DNA of 64,000 nucleotides from DASUBV01 sp035532295. GTDB taxonomy: Bacteria > Actinomycetota > Actinomycetes > Streptosporangiales > Streptosporangiaceae. This document shows, piece by piece, positions 1-10,392 of this stretch (within the stretch, counting starts at the first letter, position 1; the number at the start of each line of letters is the position of its first letter). A program made the position numbers and the translations under genes. The stretch covers positions 1-64,000 of the forward strand of contig DATKRH010000242.1 of the NCBI GenBank assembly GCA_035532295.1, given 5' to 3'. Under the pieces are notes generated by a model, which was given only the letters and a program-made list of their open reading frames with translations, was not told the origin of the DNA and made no database searches.

Positions 1-93
1 AGCCAGTTCAGCGGGACTGCTCACTTCCCGCTTGAAGTCCGTGTGTGGATCCTCCCAGCGGAGGACGCGCTCTCTGAGCTCATCAGGTGTCAT
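1..93 (-). CDS. Schlafen AlbA_2-type DNA-binding/ATPase protein (N-terminal fragment, cut by window edge)
   Basis: Only the first 31 codons lie in the window. They begin with ATG at 93 and read MTPDELRERVL, then a W-E-x-P-H-x-D-F-K-R-E segment. That acidic 'DFKRE' block is the usual start of the Schlafen AlbA_2 domain found in ATP-binding/helix-turn-helix proteins. The start overlaps the last 11 bases of the upstream ATPase gene (stop TGA at 85-83), so the two are translationally coupled. The assignment rests on one short motif and the coupling. The rest of the protein, including any ATPase part, is outside the window. In bacteria such proteins are often accessory regulators or defence components; a role here is inference. 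Confidence 0.55.
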   Translation of the reverse strand, partial: MTPDELRERVLRWEDPHTDFKREVSSPAELA

Positions 94-2821
94 CCAGGCC
101 ACCGTACTTCTCAGCGCGACGCCGGAACGCTTCGGCCCCGCCTTCCAGGATCGTCCGGATCTCTGCCCGAACCGCGGCGTCGTCGATTGAGGCCCGCGTC
201 CCGACGTGGCATCTGCCACCTACGTCAGTCAGGCCAAGCACAAGTTCCGCATCACCGTTGACGGGAATATTCGCGTTGTGTGTGGCCACGATGATCTGGC
301 GCCGCCGCTTCGGATCGGCGACTCCCTTCTCGGAGCGCAGCAAGGCCACGACATCCTCGTAGACGAATCGGTTGTCGAGGTCATCTTCGGGTTGGTCCAG
401 AATGAGCGGTCGACCACCCTGCGCGAACAGGAGGAGCAGCAGAGCTGTTGCCTTTTGACCGCTGGAGAGCGCGGCAAGATCGCGCGGTGTGCCATCCACG
501 TCTAGCGCTATCGCCACTCGGTCGTCCGGCGCAATAGTCTCGATCTGGCGCAAACGCTCCGGGTCGTCAGTCAGCCAGCGGACGAGGCGACCCGCCATGG
601 CCTGCGTGATCCCGAATCGCTTCATCACGACTCGCTCACCCTGCCGCACAGCACCGGCCAACTCCACGCCGTCCGCTCCATCTGACGCTGCGATGGCGTC
701 GATGGCGTCGGCAGAGAGCCCGGATCCTCGCAGCGCCGTCGACAGACGTCGACCAAACTCGGCGGTGTCTCCGAGATAGGTCACGTCCATGCGTAGTCGT
801 CCTTCGAGCGTCTTGTTCACTGCGACCGCTGCGCGCTGACGCAGAATGAAACCTCGGCGGCGCTCGTCCTGCAATCGGCGTAGCAACGCATGGCGAGTAC
901 TTTGCAGTTGTTCCCGATCCTCCTCATAGCGCGCCATGCTCTCCACGATGGGTTGGAGTGCGGTTCGATCACTGATGGTCTGGACGTAGCGCCCAGGATC
1001 TACTTGGCTCGAGCCGAGGTCTCGCTGGATGCGCCTGAGATCTTCGTCAAGTCCGGCGACGAGTCCAGCCTATGCATTGCTCGTCGCGGCGATCCGCTCT
1101 CGCGCATTCGAAAGCGCCTGTGTGGTGGACGCTTGCGCTGCCGCCGTACGTTGGCGCGCTGCCTCGATGTCGGCAGACAGCTTGATCAGCAAGTGAGAGT
1201 ACTCGCTGTCGGCAGAGGCGAGGGCACTCGCCGCGGCGGCGAGGCTTGCGGCGGTGACTGAGGCGCTGTCGGCGTGGTTGGCCAGTGCTTCGGCGATCCG
1301 GCCCGCTGCCGTGTTAAGCCGCGCCGTGTCGGCGCCGGCCTTACTGTGCCGCTCCAGTTTCTCGGCTACGCCCTGCTGCTCGTAATAGGCGACATCGGCA
1401 TTTAGTCGATTAAGCCGCTCCGAGTATTCATCCCTGCGGGTCAGCTGACGTTCCAGCTCGACCGTATTCCTGGCGTTCCGCCGGATCTCCTCGCCGGTCC
1501 GGCGGACAGCCGCATCGGCGAGTCGAGCTTCATCGCCGATAATCTCGTCCAGGAGACGACGCCGAAAGCCGTCATCGCGCGCGACGGCCTGGATCTCCCG
1601 TTGCAGCAGGATGACTGGCGACCCGCCCGGGCCGAATAGCTCAAGCGGTGGTACGTCCAAGATCTCCCCGGTGGGGAGGCTCTTGACTCTGGCCTGTTGA
1701 TTGAGTACCCGGGTCACCTCGTAGCGCTGCCGCTGTGACCCCGGACGTTCGATCACGATGCGTACCTGACCACCGCTGCCGAGAGCATGTCCTACGAGGG
1801 AGAGCCGCTCCGACTGGTCGGAAAACGGCTCGCCGCCGAGTCCGTATCGCAACGTCTCCAGGATCGCTGACTTCCCTGCGCCACGGCCACCGATCATCGC
1901 GGTAAGGTCATCGCTGAACCGCACTGCCAGGCCATCCAGAAACCCGCCTGTGACTTCCATGGCGAGGATAAGAGGGTGATGGACGTTTTCTGGCGGTCGC
2001 GTCAGGAGGCGCGTAGGCGGATCATGGAGTGCAAGGCGGAGGGCATCGGCGCTGACGGTGCTCAGCTTGATCCAGGTGAGACGCCGACGGCCATCCGTCA
2101 AAGTCTTAGCGCCTACTTGTTCGAGATTCTTCGGATCGCCGCTCAGCGTGCAAGCTAGCGAATCCAGGCGTTCTCTGCTGAGGATGCCCGTGGACCGCAG
2201 CTTCTCCTTGGCGGACTCGCAGTGATCGATGCCGTCGATCAGTCCGTCTCGAATGAGTTCGGCGGCCTGCTGAGCGCCAAGGACCTTGATGAGACCGTTG
2301 TTCTCGGTCGCGTGAGCGGCGATCACGACACAGCCGAGCTGCTCTCGGACATCCCGGAGAGCATCGTGGATCTGGTCACGAAGGTCGACGTCATCGTGCC
2401 CACAGCGGATCTCATCCGGGAACAGGAGGTCGGGTTTCCCGTGCTGGTGCCGGATGACCTCGGCGATGCGCTGCGGCTGCATCGTCGGGCTGCATACCAG
2501 CAAGAGGTGGACGCCCTTGCCGCCTCCCCGGCGTATGGACATCTCGGCGCCGGGCATGATGTCGATGCCGGCTCGCGCAGCGCGGTCGCGGATCAGGCGA
2601 AACCACTCCAGCCTGACTCCCTGGTAGTCGGTGATCGCTGCCACGTTGATGCCGGCGTCCACAAGTCGCTGAACGTACTGGTCGGCGATCCGCTCACGGT
2701 CAGCCAGCCGATGCACATCGACATCCGGAGGCAGGTCGAAACTGGTGACGCCGGGAGTATGCAGGTGCAGGTCGACGCACCGCCAGGTCGCGCCGACCGG
2801 CACATCAGGTATGTCCATCAC
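83..2821 (-). pseudogene. PHP-domain / ABC-type (SMC-like) ATPase, TrlF-like, interrupted by an in-frame TAG
   Basis: One reading frame of about 912 codons is broken only by a TAG at 1072-1070. The N-terminal part (583 aa, ATG at 2821) carries a PHP phosphoesterase domain, with D-L-H-L-H-T at residues 17-22, AAITDY at 61-66 and GAE at 91-93. A Walker A GGRGAGKS follows at 311-318 and leads into a coiled coil. The part after the stop has no further stop codon. It completes the coiled coil and the ATPase with signature LSSGQ, Walker B LILDQPEDDLD and H-loop VATHN. Both halves of the ATPase are needed, so the stop should inactivate the protein unless read through, restarted (GTG at 946) or a sequencing error (CAG to TAG). 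Domain order and length resemble proteins I know as TrlF-family AAA-like ATPases. The gene overlaps the AlbA-type gene downstream, as in a two-gene defence-like module. Confidence 0.75.
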
Positions 2822-2978
2822 GATCTCATTCTCCCGCTAGCTGCGGACAAGTCCGCGCCGGCACGGCGAGTGGTACCAGAGTTTGCCGGGGCCGCGCCCG
2901 CCACTCCCGCGGGGTCGGCGGCGCGGATCGGCCTCGTTCCCGGGCCGGGCTGACAGCCGGCTTGCATAGAGTTGCCCT

Positions 2979-5060
2979 GTGGCAGATCCGGCGAGTTACC
3001 GGCCGGCCCCCGGCTCGATCCCGGAGTCCCCCGGCGTCTACAGATTCCGCGATGAGCGCGGCCGGGTTATCTACGTTGGGAAGGCCAAGAGCCTGCGCTC
3101 CCGGCTCAACTCCTACTTCGCCGATTTCGTGAGCCTGCATCCGCGCACGCAGACCATGCTGACCTCGGCGGCGCGAGTGGACTGGACGGTCGTCGGGACC
3201 GAGGTGGAGGCCCTCCAGCTCGAATACTCCTGGATCAAGGAGTTCGATCCCCGGTTCAATGTCCGATACCGCGACGACAAGAGCTACCCCTACCTCGCCG
3301 TTACGATGGACGAGGAGTATCCGCGGGTGCTGGTCATGCGCGGGGCACGGCGGCGCGGGGTCAGGTATTTCGGCCCGTACTCGCACGCCTGGGCGATCCG
3401 CGACACGGTGGACACGCTGCTGCGGGTCTTCCCGGTGCGGACGTGCTCGGCCGGGGTGCTGAAGCGAGCGGGCCAGATCGGCAGGCCATGCCTGCTCGGC
3501 TATATCGACAAGTGCTCGGCGCCGTGCGTCGGGCGGGTCAGCGCGGCCGAGCACCGGCAGCTAGCCGAGGAGTTCTGCGACTTCATGGCCGGGCACTCGG
3601 GCAAGTTCATCCGGCGGCTCGAGGCGGAGATGCGCAGGGCGAGCGCGGCGGAGGAGTACGAGCGCGCCGCGCGGCTGCGGGACGACATCCAGGCTCTGCA
3701 GCGCGCCCTGGAGAAGCAGGCGGTCGTGCTCGCCGACGGCACCGACTGCGACGTCATCGCGCTGGCGGAGGACCAGCTCGAGGCGGCGGTACAGATCTTC
3801 TACGTGCGCGGCGGCCGGGTGCGCGGGCAGCGCGGGTGGGTTGTCGACAAGGTCGAGGCGGTCACCACGGGCGAGCTCGTCGAGCAGTTCCTCGGGCAGG
3901 TCTACGGGGACGACGCGGTGGCGGCCGACCGGCCGGCCGGCCGCAGCCCCGGCTCGCGGCGCGGCGGTCCGGCCCACGGCGGTGACGGCAACGCGGCGAC
4001 CTCGGCCGGCCTGGCGGCGGCCGGCGGCGGGCGCAGCGTGGTGCCCCGCGAGGTCCTGGTGCCCGTGCTGCCACCCGAGGCCGGCGCGGTGGAGGAGTGG
4101 CTGACGCAGCGGCGTGGCAGCCGGGTGGGCCTGCGGGTCCCGCGACGGGGCGACAAGAAGGCGCTGCTGGAGACCGTGGCCAGGAACGCGGCGGAATCCC
4201 TGGCGCTGCACAAGACCAGGCGCGCCAGTGACCTGAGCACGCGCAGCCGCGCGCTCAGCGAGATCCAGGAGGCGCTGGCGCTCGACGACGCGCCGCTGCG
4301 GATCGAGAGTTACGACGTGTCCAACCTCCAGGGCACGCACGTGGTCGCCTCGATGGTGGTGTTCGAGGACGGTCTGGCCCGCAAGTCTGAGTACCGCCGG
4401 TTCGCCATCAAGGGCCTGGACGGAGCCGATGACGTGGCGGCCATTCATGAGGTGATCACCCGCAGGTTCCGGCGTTTCCTGGATGAACGCGAGGACACCG
4501 ACACGCAGTCGCGGGCCGAGGCGGCGGGCGAGGTGCAGCGCCAGCACAAGTTCGCCTACCCGCCGGGCCTCCTGGTGATCGACGGCGGGCCGGCTCAGGT
4601 CGCCGCGGCGGTGCGGGCGCTGGAGGAGGTCGGCGTCGTTGACGTGGCCGTTTGCGGCCTCGCCAAGCGGCTGGAGGAAGTGTGGCTGCCTGGCGACGAC
4701 AGCCCGGTGATCCTGCCGCGCACCAGCGAGGGCCTGTACCTGCTGCAGCGCATCCGTGACGAGGCGCACAGGTTCGCGATCACTTACCACCGTAAGAAGC
4801 GGTCTGCCGCGCTGACCACCAGCGAGCTAGACGGCGTTGCTGGCCTCGGCCACTCGCGGCGGGCTACGCTGCTGCGACACTTCGGCTCGGTGCGCAAGCT
4901 GAGGGCCGCGACGGTCAGCGAGATCGCGGCACTGCCGGGCTTCGGGCAGCGAACGGCCGAGTCGGTCTACGGGGCGCTGCACAGCGACCCGCGGCACCAG
5001 GACCCGCGGCACCAGGACCCGCGGCACCAGGACGCACAGCTAACGGGGGGGAAGACATGA
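2979..5060 (+). CDS. uvrC: UvrABC excinuclease subunit C
   Basis: UvrC makes the 3' and 5' incisions in nucleotide excision repair after UvrB loading. The 693-aa product shows the GIY-YIG nuclease at the N-terminus (SPGVYRFRD, then VIYVGKAKSLRSRL near residues 14-42). A UVR segment (EYERAARLRDDI) follows, then the RNase H-like C-terminal nuclease (ESYDVSNLQG, LLVIDGGPAQ) and a terminal helix-hairpin-helix pair (GVAGLGHSRR, ALPGFGQRTAE). A Gly/Arg/Ala-rich insertion of about 40 residues sits before the C-terminal nuclease. The start is GTG at 2979. The C-terminus ends in a short tandem repeat (see separate entry). rapZ follows after 16 bases, the usual actinobacterial uvrC-rapZ-yvcK-whiA order. 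Confidence 0.97.
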   Translation: MADPASYRPAPGSIPESPGVYRFRDERGRVIYVGKAKSLRSRLNSYFADFVSLHPRTQTMLTSAARVDWTVVGTEVEALQLEYSWIKEFDPRFNVRYRDDKSYPYLAVTMDEEYPRVLVMRGARRRGVRYFGPYSHAWAIRDTVDTLLRVFPVRTCSAGVLKRAGQIGRPCLLGYIDKCSAPCVGRVSAAEHRQLAEEFCDFMAGHSGKFIRRLEAEMRRASAAEEYERAARLRDDIQALQRALEKQAVVLADGTDCDVIALAEDQLEAAVQIFYVRGGRVRGQRGWVVDKVEAVTTGELVEQFLGQVYGDDAVAADRPAGRSPGSRRGGPAHGGDGNAATSAGLAAAGGGRSVVPREVLVPVLPPEAGAVEEWLTQRRGSRVGLRVPRRGDKKALLETVARNAAESLALHKTRRASDLSTRSRALSEIQEALALDDAPLRIESYDVSNLQGTHVVASMVVFEDGLARKSEYRRFAIKGLDGADDVAAIHEVITRRFRRFLDEREDTDTQSRAEAAGEVQRQHKFAYPPGLLVIDGGPAQVAAAVRALEEVGVVDVAVCGLAKRLEEVWLPGDDSPVILPRTSEGLYLLQRIRDEAHRFAITYHRKKRSAALTTSELDGVAGLGHSRRATLLRHFGSVRKLRAATVSEIAALPGFGQRTAESVYGALHSDPRHQDPRHQDPRHQDAQLTGGKT
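4987..5031 (+). repeat. 15-bp tandem repeat, three perfect copies, at the 3' end of uvrC
   Basis: The unit gacccgcggcaccag occurs three times head to tail and encodes a repeated DPRHQ pentapeptide just before the UvrC stop codon. It lies beyond the helix-hairpin-helix domain, so copy number can probably vary without harming the enzyme. Seen directly in the sequence. Confidence 0.95.
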
Positions 5061-5076
5061 GTAACGGCGGCGGCGC

Positions 5077-5952
5077 ATGAGCGCGGACGACGCGTCACCC
5101 GAGATGGTCATCATCACGGGCCTGTCCGGCGCCGGCCGCAGCACGGCGGCCAAGTCGCTGGAGGACCTGGACTGGTTCGTCGCCGACAACATCCCGCCCG
5201 CCCTGCTGCCGACGATGGCCGACCTGGCCCGGCGGGCGAAGGGCGCGGTACCCCGGCTGGCCGCGGTGGTGGACGTGCGCAGCCGCGCGTTCTCGACGGA
5301 CCTCAAGTCGGCCATCAGCGACCTGCACGCCCGCGGCGTCCGGCCGTACGTGGTGTTCCTGGAGGCCGGCGATGACACCCTGGTCCGTCGGTTCGACAGC
5401 GTGAGCAGGCCGCATCCCCTGCAGGAGGGCGGCCGGATCGTGGACGGGATCGCCGCCGAGCGCGAGCTATTGCAGCCGCTGCGCGCCGAGGCCGACCTCG
5501 TCCTGGACACCTCGGCGCTGAACGTGCACGAGCTCAGGTCCCGGATGCAGGACGTCTTCGCATCCGAGGGCGAGACCGCGCTGCGCGTTACCATCGTCTC
5601 GTTCGGGTTCAAGTACGGCCTGCCCGTCGACGCGGACATGGTCGCGGACTGCCGGTTCCTGCCCAACCCGCACTGGGTACCCGAGCTGGCGCCGCAGACC
5701 GGCCAGGACCGGCCGGTCCGGGAGTACGTGCTCGGGCAGCCGGGAGCGACCGACTTCCTGGACGCCTACGTTAAGGCGGTGCGGATCGCGCTGGCCGGGT
5801 ACGACCGGGCCGGCCGTCATTTCGTGGTGCTGGCCGTCGGCTGCACGGGCGGCAAGCACCGCAGCGTGGTCATGGGCGAGGAGATCGCGGCTCGCCTGTC
5901 CGGATCGTGGTCGGGTATCCAGGTATCGCACCGGGACCTCGGGCGCGAGTAG
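5077..5952 (+). CDS. rapZ: RNase adapter / nucleotide-binding protein RapZ (YvcJ family)
   Basis: The 291-aa product begins with a P-loop GLSGAGRST (about residues 14-22), followed by EDLDWFVADNIPP, the RapZ family hallmark. The C-terminal domain carries the conserved GCTGGKHRSV and S-x-R-D-L segments. RapZ proteins bind nucleotides; in Escherichia coli RapZ directs RNase E to a small RNA that controls amino-sugar synthesis. The partner in actinobacteria is less clear. The P-loop lysine is arginine, which I recall as normal for actinobacterial homologues. The ATG at 5077 is chosen because the MSADDASPEMVII start leads straight into the first beta strand. yvcK starts 3 bases after the stop, so they are co-transcribed. 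Confidence 0.93.
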   Translation: MSADDASPEMVIITGLSGAGRSTAAKSLEDLDWFVADNIPPALLPTMADLARRAKGAVPRLAAVVDVRSRAFSTDLKSAISDLHARGVRPYVVFLEAGDDTLVRRFDSVSRPHPLQEGGRIVDGIAAERELLQPLRAEADLVLDTSALNVHELRSRMQDVFASEGETALRVTIVSFGFKYGLPVDADMVADCRFLPNPHWVPELAPQTGQDRPVREYVLGQPGATDFLDAYVKAVRIALAGYDRAGRHFVVLAVGCTGGKHRSVVMGEEIAARLSGSWSGIQVSHRDLGRE

Positions 5953-5955
5953 CCG

Positions 5956-6999
5956 ATGCAGCGCGAGCCCGGTGCGGTCCAGGGGGACGGCGCGGTCCAG
6001 GAAGACGGCGCGGCTACTCCGCACGACGGGCTCGGCCCGGTCCCGGGGCGGCCGCCTAATCCCAGTGTGGTCGCGCTGGGCGGCGGGCACGGCCTGCACG
6101 CGTCGCTGTCGGCGCTGCGCCGGGTGACCCGCGATCTCACCGCGGTGGTCACGGTCGCCGATGACGGCGGTTCCAGCGGCCGGCTGCGCCGCGAGTTCGG
6201 CGTGCTGCCGCCCGGTGACCTGCGGATGGCGCTGGCGGCCCTGTGCGGCGACGACGCGTGGGGGACCACCTGGAGCCGGGTTATCCAGCATCGCTTCACG
6301 GGTGATCAGGAGCTCGGGGGGCATTCGGTGGGGAACGTCCTGATCGTCGCGCTCTGGGAACTGCTCGGGGACTCGGTGCAAGGGCTGGACTGGGTGGGCC
6401 GGCTGCTGGGCGCGCACGGCCGGGTGCTGCCGATGTCGTCGGTCCCGCTGGATCTGGCGGCCGAGGTAGAAGGCGCAGATCCCCGCAGGCCGGACGAGAT
6501 CAGCGTCGTTCGCGGCCAGGTGGCCTGCGCGACCACCCCCGGGCGGGTACGGTCAATGTCGTTGATCCCCGCCGACCCGCCCGCCTGCCCGGAGGCCGTG
6601 CAGGCGATCGGGGAAGCGGACTGGGTGGTGCTCGGGCCGGGCTCGTGGTTCACCAGCGTGCTGCCGCACCTGCTGGTGCCGGACCTGGCGCGCGCGCTGC
6701 TGCGCACCTCGGCGCGGCGGATCGTCGCGCTGAACCTGGTGCCGCAGCCGGGGGAGACGGAGGGATTCTCCCCGCATGCGCACCTGGAGGTACTGGCCAG
6801 CCATGCGCCGGAGCTGGTCGTAGACGTGGTGCTCGCCGACGTTAACGCGGTGGAGGGAACTAGGGCAGAGCTCGAGAAGGCGGCTGGGTTGCTCGGCGGC
6901 CGTCTCGTGCTGGCAGACCTGGCCATGGGGGACGGGTCGCCCCGCCATGATCCGCGACGGCTGGCTGGCGCATTCGCACGAATATTTGAGGGGGAGTGA
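5956..6999 (+). CDS. yvcK: Gluconeogenesis factor YvcK/CofD-like
   Basis: The 347-aa protein has the YvcK/CofD fold signature VVALGGGHGLHASLSALR, then TVADDGGSSGRLR and LPPGDLRMALAAL. YvcK binds UDP-sugars and is needed for growth on gluconeogenic carbon sources and for cell shape in Bacillus and mycobacteria. The first 35 residues are a poorly conserved Gly/Asp/Ala-rich lead. The stop codon overlaps a possible GTG of whiA, but the preferred whiA ATG is 9 bases further on. It is part of the uvrC-rapZ-yvcK-whiA operon. The paralogous enzyme CofD (F420 synthesis) is excluded by the neighbourhood. Confidence 0.93.
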   Translation: MQREPGAVQGDGAVQEDGAATPHDGLGPVPGRPPNPSVVALGGGHGLHASLSALRRVTRDLTAVVTVADDGGSSGRLRREFGVLPPGDLRMALAALCGDDAWGTTWSRVIQHRFTGDQELGGHSVGNVLIVALWELLGDSVQGLDWVGRLLGAHGRVLPMSSVPLDLAAEVEGADPRRPDEISVVRGQVACATTPGRVRSMSLIPADPPACPEAVQAIGEADWVVLGPGSWFTSVLPHLLVPDLARALLRTSARRIVALNLVPQPGETEGFSPHAHLEVLASHAPELVVDVVLADVNAVEGTRAELEKAAGLLGGRLVLADLAMGDGSPRHDPRRLAGAFARIFEGE

Positions 7000-7004
7000 G
7001 GCCC

Positions 7005-7985
7005 ATGGCGCTGACCAGCCTGGTGAAGGACGAGCTCAGCCGGGTCACCGTGCTCAAGCCGTGCTGCCGGAAGGCAGAGGTATCGACCTTGCTGAGATTC
7101 GCCGGCGGCCTGCATCTGGCCGGCGGGCGGATCGTCATCGAGGCGGAGCTCGACACCGGGGTGGCCGCGCGCCGGCTCAGGAGGGACATCGCCGAGGTCT
7201 TCGGCCATTCCTCGGAGCTGATCGTGGTCGCTCCGGGAGGACTGCGCAAGGGCAACCGGTATGTCGTCCGGGTGAGCAAGGACGGTGACAGCCTGGCCCG
7301 GCAGACCGGCCTGGTCGACGGCAACGGCCGGCCCGTCCGCGGCCTGCCCCGGCAGGTGGTCTCGGGTACCACCTGCGATTGCGAGGCCGCCTGGCGCGGT
7401 GCCTTCCTCGCCCACGGCTGCCTCACCGAGCCCGGCCGCTCGATGTCGCTGGAGGTCACCTGCCCGGGGCCGGAGACGGCGCTGGCCATGGTCGGCGCCG
7501 CGCGGCGGCTGAAGATTCACGCCAAGGCCCGCGATGTCCGCGGCGTGGACCGCGTCGTCGTCCGCGACGGTGACGCCATCAGCGCGCTGCTGACCCGGCT
7601 GGGCGCCCACGACAGCGTGCTGGCCTGGGAAGAGCGGCGGATGCGCCGTGAGGTCCGCGCGACGGCGAACCGGCTGGCCAATTTCGACGACGCCAACCTG
7701 CGGCGCAGCGCGCGGGCGGCGGTCGCCGCCGGGGCGCGGGTGGAGCGGGCCCTGGAGATCCTCGGCGCCGACGCCCCGGAGCACCTGATCGTCGCCGGCG
7801 AGCTGCGGATCAAGCACCGGCAGGCGAGCCTGGAAGAGCTCGGGCAGCTGGCCGAGCCGATCCTGACCAAGGATGCGATCGCCGGGCGGATCAGGCGGCT
7901 GCTGGCGCTGGCCGACCGCCGGGCGACGGAGCTGGGCGTGCCGAACACCGAGGCCACCTTGACCCCCGACATGCTGGTGCCCTGA
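7005..7985 (+). CDS. whiA: DNA-binding sporulation/cell division regulator WhiA
   Basis: WhiA joins a LAGLIDADG-homing-endonuclease-like N-terminal fold to a C-terminal helix-turn-helix, and with WhiB controls sporulation septation genes in streptomycetes. Seen here are the start MALTSLVKDELSRV, then CCRKAEVSTLLRFAGGLH, and the C-terminal EHLIVAGELRIKHRQASLEELGQL with KDAIAGRIRRLLALAD. I chose ATG at 7005 with the ribosome-binding run gggggagtgagg before it. A GTG at 6996 overlapping the yvcK stop would add three residues. The product is 326 aa, a normal length. It is last in the uvrC-rapZ-yvcK-whiA operon. A 147-base gap before gap leaves room for a promoter. Confidence 0.95.
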   Translation: MALTSLVKDELSRVTVLKPCCRKAEVSTLLRFAGGLHLAGGRIVIEAELDTGVAARRLRRDIAEVFGHSSELIVVAPGGLRKGNRYVVRVSKDGDSLARQTGLVDGNGRPVRGLPRQVVSGTTCDCEAAWRGAFLAHGCLTEPGRSMSLEVTCPGPETALAMVGAARRLKIHAKARDVRGVDRVVVRDGDAISALLTRLGAHDSVLAWEERRMRREVRATANRLANFDDANLRRSARAAVAAGARVERALEILGADAPEHLIVAGELRIKHRQASLEELGQLAEPILTKDAIAGRIRRLLALADRRATELGVPNTEATLTPDMLVP

Positions 7986-8132
7986 GCCGTCGCGCCGGCG
8001 AGCGCCCCGGCCGGCTCCTTTCGGTGCGACCCGGCGGGCCTGAGTCCGGTAATCTGCTGCCGTCGGGGAAAAGTGGCCACCGCGTCGGCCGAGCGACAAG
8101 CTGAGCGACGAAATCTGAAGGAGATCATTGCA

Positions 8133-9155
<1,023 letters not shown>

Positions 9156-9162
9156 CGACGCG

Positions 9163-10392
9163 ATGATGAACAGCATCGACGATCTGGAGGTCAGCGGCGC
9201 CACGGTGCTGCTGCGAGCCGACCTGAACGTGCCCCTGGACGGGACCACCATCACCGACGACGGCCGGATCCGGGCCAGCCTGCCGACGATCAGCAAGCTG
9301 ACCGGCCGCGGCGCCAAGGTCGTGATCTGCGCGCACCTGGGCAGGCCGAAGGGCGCCGATTACGCCGAGCGCGCGGCCGGCGGCCCGTCCCTGGCGCCGG
9401 TGGCGGCGCGGCTGGCGGAGATCCTCGGCCAGCCCGTTCCGCTCGCTGCCGACGTGGCCGGGGAGTCGGCGGCCGCCGTGGCGGCCAGCCTGTCCGGCGG
9501 CGATGTCGCGCTGCTGGAGAACGTCCGCTTCGAGCCGGCCGAGACGAGCAAGGACGATGCCACCCGGGCCGAGCTGGCCGGCCGGCTCGCGGCCCTGGCG
9601 CAGCTGTACGTGGGCGACGGCTTCGGCGCGCTGCATCGCAAGCACGCGAGCGTCTACGACGTGCCCGCGCTGCTCCCGGCCGCGGCCGGGGACCTGGTGC
9701 TCGCCGAACTGGCGGTGCTGCGCCAGCTCACGGCCGAGCCCGAGAGGCCGTATGTGGTCGTGCTCGGCGGGTCCAAGCCGTCAGACAAGCTCGGCGTCAT
9801 CGCCAACCTGCTCGGCAAGGCCGACCGGGTGCTGATCGGCGGCGGCATGTCCTACACGTTCCTGCTGGCCCAGGGACACGAGATGGGCCGGTCGCTGCTG
9901 GAGGCCGACAAGGTCGACGAGGTGTCCCGGGTGCTGGCCGACGCGGCCGCCCGGGGCGTGGAGATCGTCCTGCCCGTGGACCTCGTCGGCGCGGCGAAGT
10001 TCGCCCCGGACGCGGAGCATCACGTCTTCGACGTCACGGCGTTCCCCGCGGACTACGAGGGTGTCGACATCGGCCCGGCGACCCGTGAGCTGTTCGCGGC
10101 CAAGCTGGCCGACGCCAGGACCGTGTTCTGGAACGGGCCGGTCGGGGTCTTCGAGTTCCCGGCCTTCGCCGGCGGCACGCTCGCGGTGGCCCAGGCAATC
10201 AGCGCCGTCCGGGGCCTGACGGTGGTCGGCGGCGGCGACTCGGCGGCGGCCGTTCGCCGGCTGGGCATCCCGGAGGACTCCTTCGGCCACATCTCCACGG
10301 GCGGCGGCGCCAGCCTGGAATACCTGGAGGGCACCACCCTGCCGGGCCTGGCCGCCCTCGACGCCGCGCAAGCACGGGGGGCCGCGGCGTGA
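9163..10392 (+). CDS. pgk: Phosphoglycerate kinase
   Basis: It transfers the acyl phosphate of 1,3-bisphosphoglycerate to ADP. The 409-aa product shows the N-terminal substrate site VLLRADLNVPLDG, then AHLGRPKG, VLGGSKPSDKLGV, and the C-terminal nucleotide site FWNGPVGVFE with VGGGDSAAAV. Two ATG codons in a row (9163 and 9166) are possible starts, and neither has a strong ribosome-binding site. Translation is probably coupled to gap. The stop overlaps the tpiA GTG by four bases (GTGA). Confidence 0.97.
   Translation: MMNSIDDLEVSGATVLLRADLNVPLDGTTITDDGRIRASLPTISKLTGRGAKVVICAHLGRPKGADYAERAAGGPSLAPVAARLAEILGQPVPLAADVAGESAAAVAASLSGGDVALLENVRFEPAETSKDDATRAELAGRLAALAQLYVGDGFGALHRKHASVYDVPALLPAAAGDLVLAELAVLRQLTAEPERPYVVVLGGSKPSDKLGVIANLLGKADRVLIGGGMSYTFLLAQGHEMGRSLLEADKVDEVSRVLADAAARGVEIVLPVDLVGAAKFAPDAEHHVFDVTAFPADYEGVDIGPATRELFAAKLADARTVFWNGPVGVFEFPAFAGGTLAVAQAISAVRGLTVVGGGDSAAAVRRLGIPEDSFGHISTGGGASLEYLEGTTLPGLAALDAAQARGAAA

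Noticed and set aside
5118..5145. RapZ P-loop with Arg instead of Lys as a sign of inactivation
   Set aside because: As far as I recall, actinobacterial RapZ proteins normally read GAGRST here, and the rest of the protein is intact.
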